This document shows, piece after piece, positions 5,234 to 7,915 of a stretch of DNA of 7,915 nt. The notes under the pieces were generated by a model. It saw only the letters and a list, made by a program, of their open reading frames with translations, ran no database searches and had not been told where the DNA came from. The stretch's first letter is position 1. Every line of letters begins with the position of its first letter. The position numbers were made by a program, and so were the translations under genes. Where the stretch lies: NCBI GenBank assembly GCA_020057015.1, contig JAGVGS010000020.1:1-7915 (forward strand), given 5' to 3'. The DNA comes from Candidatus Omnitrophota bacterium (lineage in GTDB: Bacteria > Omnitrophota > Gorgyraeia > Aquiviventales > Aquiviventaceae).

Positions 5234-5650
5234 ATGCCTAAGCGCAAACCGAAACTCTTCACGGTGGAAGAAGCCGATGCCTTGCTGCCCCAGGTGCGCG
5301 AGCTACTGACAGAGCTGCGTCGCCTGCAGCGCACCATCACGAGCACGAGCGAGCAAATTGAGCAGCGCGCCGAGAAGATCGCCGCAGGCAATGGCTACCC
5401 GGTGCCTACGCTCAAGACGCAGGTCAAAACGCTGGGCGCTCAGCAGTTGAAGCTCGTGGAGGCCTATCAAGGCGCGGTCAAGCAGCTGGAGCAGCTGGGC
5501 TGCCTGGTGAAAGACTTGGCGACCGGGCTCGTCGACTTCCATGGCCTGCGCGATGGGGAAGTTGTGTTTCTTTGCTGGAAGGAAGATGAAGCGCACGTGG
5601 CCTTCTGGCACACGCTGGAGAACGGCTTTGCCAGCCGGCAGCCGCTATAA
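5234..5650 (+). CDS. DUF2203 family protein
   Basis: The protein has 138 residues and no signal peptide or membrane segment, so it is probably cytoplasmic. The N-terminal motif F-T-V-E-E-A-D-A-L-L-P-Q-V (about residues 9-21) is the DUF2203 hallmark. A long charged helix with heptad character follows (about 22-50), then a second helical stretch (about 60-88). The C-terminus has V-K-D-L-A-T-G-L-V-D-F, then L-C-W-K and F-W-H, and ends in G-F-A-S-R-Q-P-L, all typical of the family. Function is unknown. The ATG at 5234 is chosen; an in-frame TTG at 5222 lies inside the terminator stem. There is no Shine-Dalgarno before the ATG, which begins 9 nt after the hairpin. It appears to head the operon running to the ferredoxin gene; mscS starts 6 nt after its stop. 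Confidence 0.88.
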   Translation: MPKRKPKLFTVEEADALLPQVRELLTELRRLQRTITSTSEQIEQRAEKIAAGNGYPVPTLKTQVKTLGAQQLKLVEAYQGAVKQLEQLGCLVKDLATGLVDFHGLRDGEVVFLCWKEDEAHVAFWHTLENGFASRQPL

Positions 5651-5656
5651 CCTCGC

Positions 5657-6727
5657 ATGATCGTTGAATATCTCGCTGCACTGCCGACCTGGATCCAGCA
5701 TCTCGTCTGGTCGCTGATCGCCCTCCTCAGCATCACGCTGGTAGCCCGCGTGGCGACCCGGCTCATCTGCCTGCGCCTTAAAGCCTGGGCGCTGACCACG
5801 CAATGGCACTGGGATGATGCGGTCGTCGACGTGCTGCAGAAGGGCATGCCCTGGTGGAGCTTCCTCTTCGGGCTCTACATGGCCCTGTCGTTCTGGCAAT
5901 TTTCCGAGCCGCTGGCGCGCACGCTGAATCAGGCGCTCTACACTGCCGGCTGGTTGTCCGTCACCTTCATGGCCGCGGATTTAGCCTCGCGCCTGGTGGG
6001 TTTCTACGGGCGCCAGTTCAGCTCGACCTGGCCGATCACCAGCCTCACGCAGAATTTAGCCCAGCTGGCCATCATCAGCTTCGGCTTGCTCATGGTGCTG
6101 CACGGGCTAGGCGTGCCGATCGCCCCTCTGCTGACCGCTATGGGCGTGGGCGGGCTGGCCGTGGCTTTAGCACTGCAGGATACGCTGGCCAACCTCTTTG
6201 CCGGCTTCTATCTGACGCTGGCGCGCCAGGTGCGCGTGGGCGACTACATCAGGCTCGATTCCGGCGAGGAAGGCCATGTGCAAGACATCAGCTGGCGCTC
6301 GACCGAAATCCTGCTGCCGCCGAATAATCTGGTGTACGTGCCCAATAAGAAACTCTCTGAAGCGATCGTGACCAACTTCGATCGGCCGACGCGGGATATC
6401 GCGATGCCGCTGGAACTCGGGGTCGATTACCGCAGCGACTTGCCCCGCGTAGAGCGGGTGACTGTGGAGGTTGGGCGGGAGGTCATGAAGACCGTCAAGG
6501 GCGGCGTGGCGGACTTCTGCCCCCTGGTGCGGTTTCATGGCTTCGGCGATTCGAGCATTCAGTGTACCGTGATCCTGCGCAGCCAGACCGTCGGCGACCA
6601 GGCCCTGATCAAGCACGAGTTCATCAAGCAGCTGCACGCGCGCTACCAAGCCGAGGGGATCACGCCGCCGTTTCCGACCCGTACGGTGCACCTGCTGCAG
6701 CCCAGCGCCGAGACGCATGGCCGCTAA
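5657..6727 (+). CDS. MscS-family small-conductance mechanosensitive ion channel
   Basis: MscS channels open under membrane tension and release solutes during osmotic downshock. The product has 356 residues. Hydrophobic helices lie at about 14-34, 66-82, 95-115 and 135-153. They are followed by the pore helix at about 156-186, which has the Gly/Ala pattern G163-V-G-G-L-A-V-A-L-A-L-Q-D-T and the N-L-F-A-G-F segment that marks the family. The beta domain follows (about 187-245) with V-G-D-Y-I at 194-198 and V228-P-N-K at its end, then the C-terminal alpha/beta domain. E. coli MscS has 286 residues and three helices, so this protein has one or two extra N-terminal helices. No ribosome site is evident before the ATG, so translation probably follows from DUF2203, 6 nt upstream. 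Its end overlaps the HAD gene by 11 nt. Confidence 0.93.
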   Translation: MIVEYLAALPTWIQHLVWSLIALLSITLVARVATRLICLRLKAWALTTQWHWDDAVVDVLQKGMPWWSFLFGLYMALSFWQFSEPLARTLNQALYTAGWLSVTFMAADLASRLVGFYGRQFSSTWPITSLTQNLAQLAIISFGLLMVLHGLGVPIAPLLTAMGVGGLAVALALQDTLANLFAGFYLTLARQVRVGDYIRLDSGEEGHVQDISWRSTEILLPPNNLVYVPNKKLSEAIVTNFDRPTRDIAMPLELGVDYRSDLPRVERVTVEVGREVMKTVKGGVADFCPLVRFHGFGDSSIQCTVILRSQTVGDQALIKHEFIKQLHARYQAEGITPPFPTRTVHLLQPSAETHGR

Positions 6728-7337
6728 ACGCCAGCCGCACGCGCTGGTGCTCTCGGATTTAGGCGGCGTGGTCGTTGAGTTCGACGCCGATAAGCTCGTG
6801 CATCACATCGCCCAGCTGCTGGGCCGCACGTTTGATGACGTGCACCAGGCGGTGTACAGCAAGGAGCTGCTGCTGCCCTTTGAGGTGGGCCGGATCACAC
6901 CGGAGGCCTATTACGAAGGGCTGAAGGCGCGCTTGCAGTTGACGTGGACGTACCCGCAGTTCGTGCGGTTCTGGAACGATATCTTCATCGAGATCCCGGC
7001 GACCACGGCCATTCTGCGCCAGTTGCGCCGGCACCACCGGGTCGTCGCCCTTTCCAACACGAACACCCTGCACTTGGAATACATTAAACGCTTCGTGTTG
7101 CCGCCGGATCTCTTTCACGACTGGATCGGGTCTTGCGACGTGGGGTGCCGCAAGCCGGACCCGAAGATCTATGAGCTGGCCCTGGCACGGGAAAACGTAC
7201 CGCCGCACGAGGTGCTCTACATTGATGACCGGCCGGAAATGGTGGCTGGGGGGAAAGCCAAAGGCCTGAACGCGCTGCTTTTCCGCGGGGCTGAACAATT
7301 GCTGGCTGACCTGCGGGCGCTCGGGGTGGAGATCTAG
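6717..7337 (+). CDS. HAD-superfamily phosphatase, YihX-like
   Basis: The protein has 206 residues and is predicted to be cytoplasmic. The four HAD motifs are visible: motif I L-S-D14-L-G-G-V-V-V with Asp14 as the nucleophile, motif II L-S113-N-T-N, motif III K146 in R-K-P-D-P-K-I-Y, and motif IV Y-I-D170-D171. A helical cap (about residues 25-90) lies between motifs I and II, as in subclass I HADs. The acid/base Asp two residues after the nucleophile is Gly16, the same D-L-G form found in E. coli YihX, an alpha-glucose-1-phosphatase; L-S-N-T-N and the R-K-P segment also match YihX. The substrate is not certain, because relatives act on various sugar phosphates and some are dehalogenase-like. 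The ATG lies inside the end of mscS (11-nt overlap), so translation is likely coupled. The ferredoxin gene follows 2 nt after the stop. Confidence 0.87.
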   Translation: MAAKRQPHALVLSDLGGVVVEFDADKLVHHIAQLLGRTFDDVHQAVYSKELLLPFEVGRITPEAYYEGLKARLQLTWTYPQFVRFWNDIFIEIPATTAILRQLRRHHRVVALSNTNTLHLEYIKRFVLPPDLFHDWIGSCDVGCRKPDPKIYELALARENVPPHEVLYIDDRPEMVAGGKAKGLNALLFRGAEQLLADLRALGVEI

Positions 7338-7339
7338 CG

Positions 7340-7651
7340 ATGGAGCAGGCCCCGGTGCCCTATCAGCGCATCCTCTTCGTGTGCACCAATCAGCGCGAAA
7401 ACAATGAAGCCTGCTGCGCCGATCGCGGCAGCGCGGCGATTTTGGAGGCGCTGAAATCACGGATCAAGGCCTTGAATCTCACGCGCCATATCCGCGTAGC
7501 CAAGTCCGGCTGCCACGATGTGTGCGCCAAAGGCCCCAGCGTCATGATGTTCCCGGATCACGTCTGGTATGCCGGCGTCACGAGCGATGACGTGGAGCGC
7601 ATCATCCAGCACGCCATCCGAGACATCCAGCCCAACACCGCTGCGGTGTGA
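7340..7651 (+). CDS. Thioredoxin-like [2Fe-2S] ferredoxin
   Basis: The protein has 103 residues and carries electrons in the cytoplasm. Cluster cysteines follow the thioredoxin-like [2Fe-2S] pattern: C15 in L-F-V-C-T-N, C25 or C26 in E-A-C-C, then C58-x3-C62 in K-S-G-C-H-D-V-C-A-K-G-P. The later M-M-F-P-D-H-V-W-Y stretch is also typical of the family, related to the Shethna and Aquifex ferredoxins and to NuoE-like domains. The length is normal for the stand-alone form. A Shine-Dalgarno, GGTGGAG (7325-7331), lies 8 nt before the ATG and inside the HAD gene. It is the last gene of the operon and ends 5 nt before the stop of the opposing gene. The electron partner is not encoded in view. Confidence 0.92.
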   Translation: MEQAPVPYQRILFVCTNQRENNEACCADRGSAAILEALKSRIKALNLTRHIRVAKSGCHDVCAKGPSVMMFPDHVWYAGVTSDDVERIIQHAIRDIQPNTAAV

Positions 7652-7656
7652 AGTCC

Positions 7657-7915
7657 CTACCGAGCCGATCCTTCCTCTAGCTTCACCGTATCCACGTACG
7701 CCTGCCCGCTGCCTTTGGTGGTATAGAGGCGCACCTGAGCCTTGGCGGCCTTCGCAGGGGCGGTAAGCACGCACGATTTAAGCGCCCAGCCGGAAGCCAG
7801 GCCGGTCAGCGTACAAGGACTGGTGCTGAGGAAGGCATTGCCGCTGGTATACCACTTCAGCTCCATCCCCAGCTGGCCCGTAGGCATGCTTTGGGTATTC
7901 ATCCGGGCGCTGAGC
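7657..7915 (-). CDS. C-terminal end of a probable carbohydrate-binding-type surface protein
   Basis: The frame runs from the right edge to a TAG at 7659-7657 and encodes at least 85 residues. It remains open upstream of the Met codon at 7902, and the edge reads L-S-A-R-M-N-T, so that Met is probably internal and the gene continues beyond the window. The sequence is beta-rich: M-E-L-K-W-Y, then A-Q-V-R-L-Y-T, and a final G-x-A-Y-V-D-T-V-K-L-E strand. This resembles the last strands of galactose-binding-like or CBM_4_9-type jelly-roll domains, where V-R-L-Y and V-D-x-V-x-L pairs are common. Two cysteines (in S-P-C-T-L and K-S-C-V-L) could form a disulfide, which would fit an exported protein. 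Domain family and export are inferences. The gene converges on the ferredoxin gene with only 5 nt between stops. Confidence 0.6.
   Translation of the reverse strand, partial: LSARMNTQSMPTGQLGMELKWYTSGNAFLSTSPCTLTGLASGWALKSCVLTAPAKAAKAQVRLYTTKGSGQAYVDTVKLEEGSAR

Noticed and set aside
6759..7460. 233-codon minus-strand ORF opposite the HAD and ferredoxin genes
   Set aside because: Both plus-strand genes show full catalytic or cluster motifs; the minus frame shows none.
1..7915. Mobile element, CRISPR array, tRNA or toxin-antitoxin system
   Set aside because: No transposase, integrase, regularly spaced short repeats, cloverleaf-like sequence or toxin/antitoxin pair was seen; the repeats present are coding duplications.

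Overview
The window is about 7.9 kb of GC-rich, gene-dense bacterial DNA. A predicted lipoprotein with a clear lipobox, a secreted metallopeptidase and an MscS channel fit a diderm (Gram-negative) organism. The gene mix (A-type Fe-S carrier, DUF2203, YihX-like HAD phosphatase, thioredoxin-like [2Fe-2S] ferredoxin) would suit Nitrospirota or a related environmental lineage, but the sequence alone does not settle the taxon. There are no rRNA or tRNA genes, insertion sequences, CRISPR arrays or prophage genes, and no gene-free stretch longer than 300 bases.

Left part. A lipoprotein gene on the minus strand runs off the left edge and carries a duplicated 78-residue unit. It is divergent from a plus-strand block. 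The shared intergenic region (428-614) holds an AT-rich palindrome with -10-like sequences and a strong GC-rich hairpin. Then come a large DUF2339 multi-pass membrane protein (615-2327) and a secreted HExxH metallopeptidase with C-terminal TPR-like repeats (2389-3657).

Middle part. A DNA-repair and Fe-S cluster (3752-5173) has overlapping genes: a short MutY-type adenine glycosylase without its usual C-terminal domain, a complete MutT-type Nudix hydrolase that starts inside mutY, and an A-type Fe-S carrier that overlaps mutT by ATGA. MutY and MutT belong to the GO system against 8-oxoguanine. MutY needs a [4Fe-4S] cluster, so an Fe-S carrier beside it makes functional sense. An extended -10 promoter inside the end of mutT may also drive the carrier on its own. 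A GC-rich hairpin closes this cluster.

Right part. A tight plus-strand run (5234-7651) encodes a DUF2203 protein, an MscS-family channel, a YihX-like HAD phosphatase and a thioredoxin-like [2Fe-2S] ferredoxin, with gaps of 6 nt, -11 nt and 2 nt, so it is probably one operon. It meets tail to tail, 5 nt apart, the C-terminal end of a minus-strand gene that looks like a carbohydrate-binding-type beta-sandwich and runs off the right edge.

Most notable observations: the separate, overlapping mutY and mutT with an Fe-S carrier attached; the unusual residues in the MutY LGYY region; matching TATAGT/ACTATA inverted repeats in two intergenic regions; and the recent internal duplication in the left-edge lipoprotein. 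Nothing here amounts to a clear new defence or mobile system.
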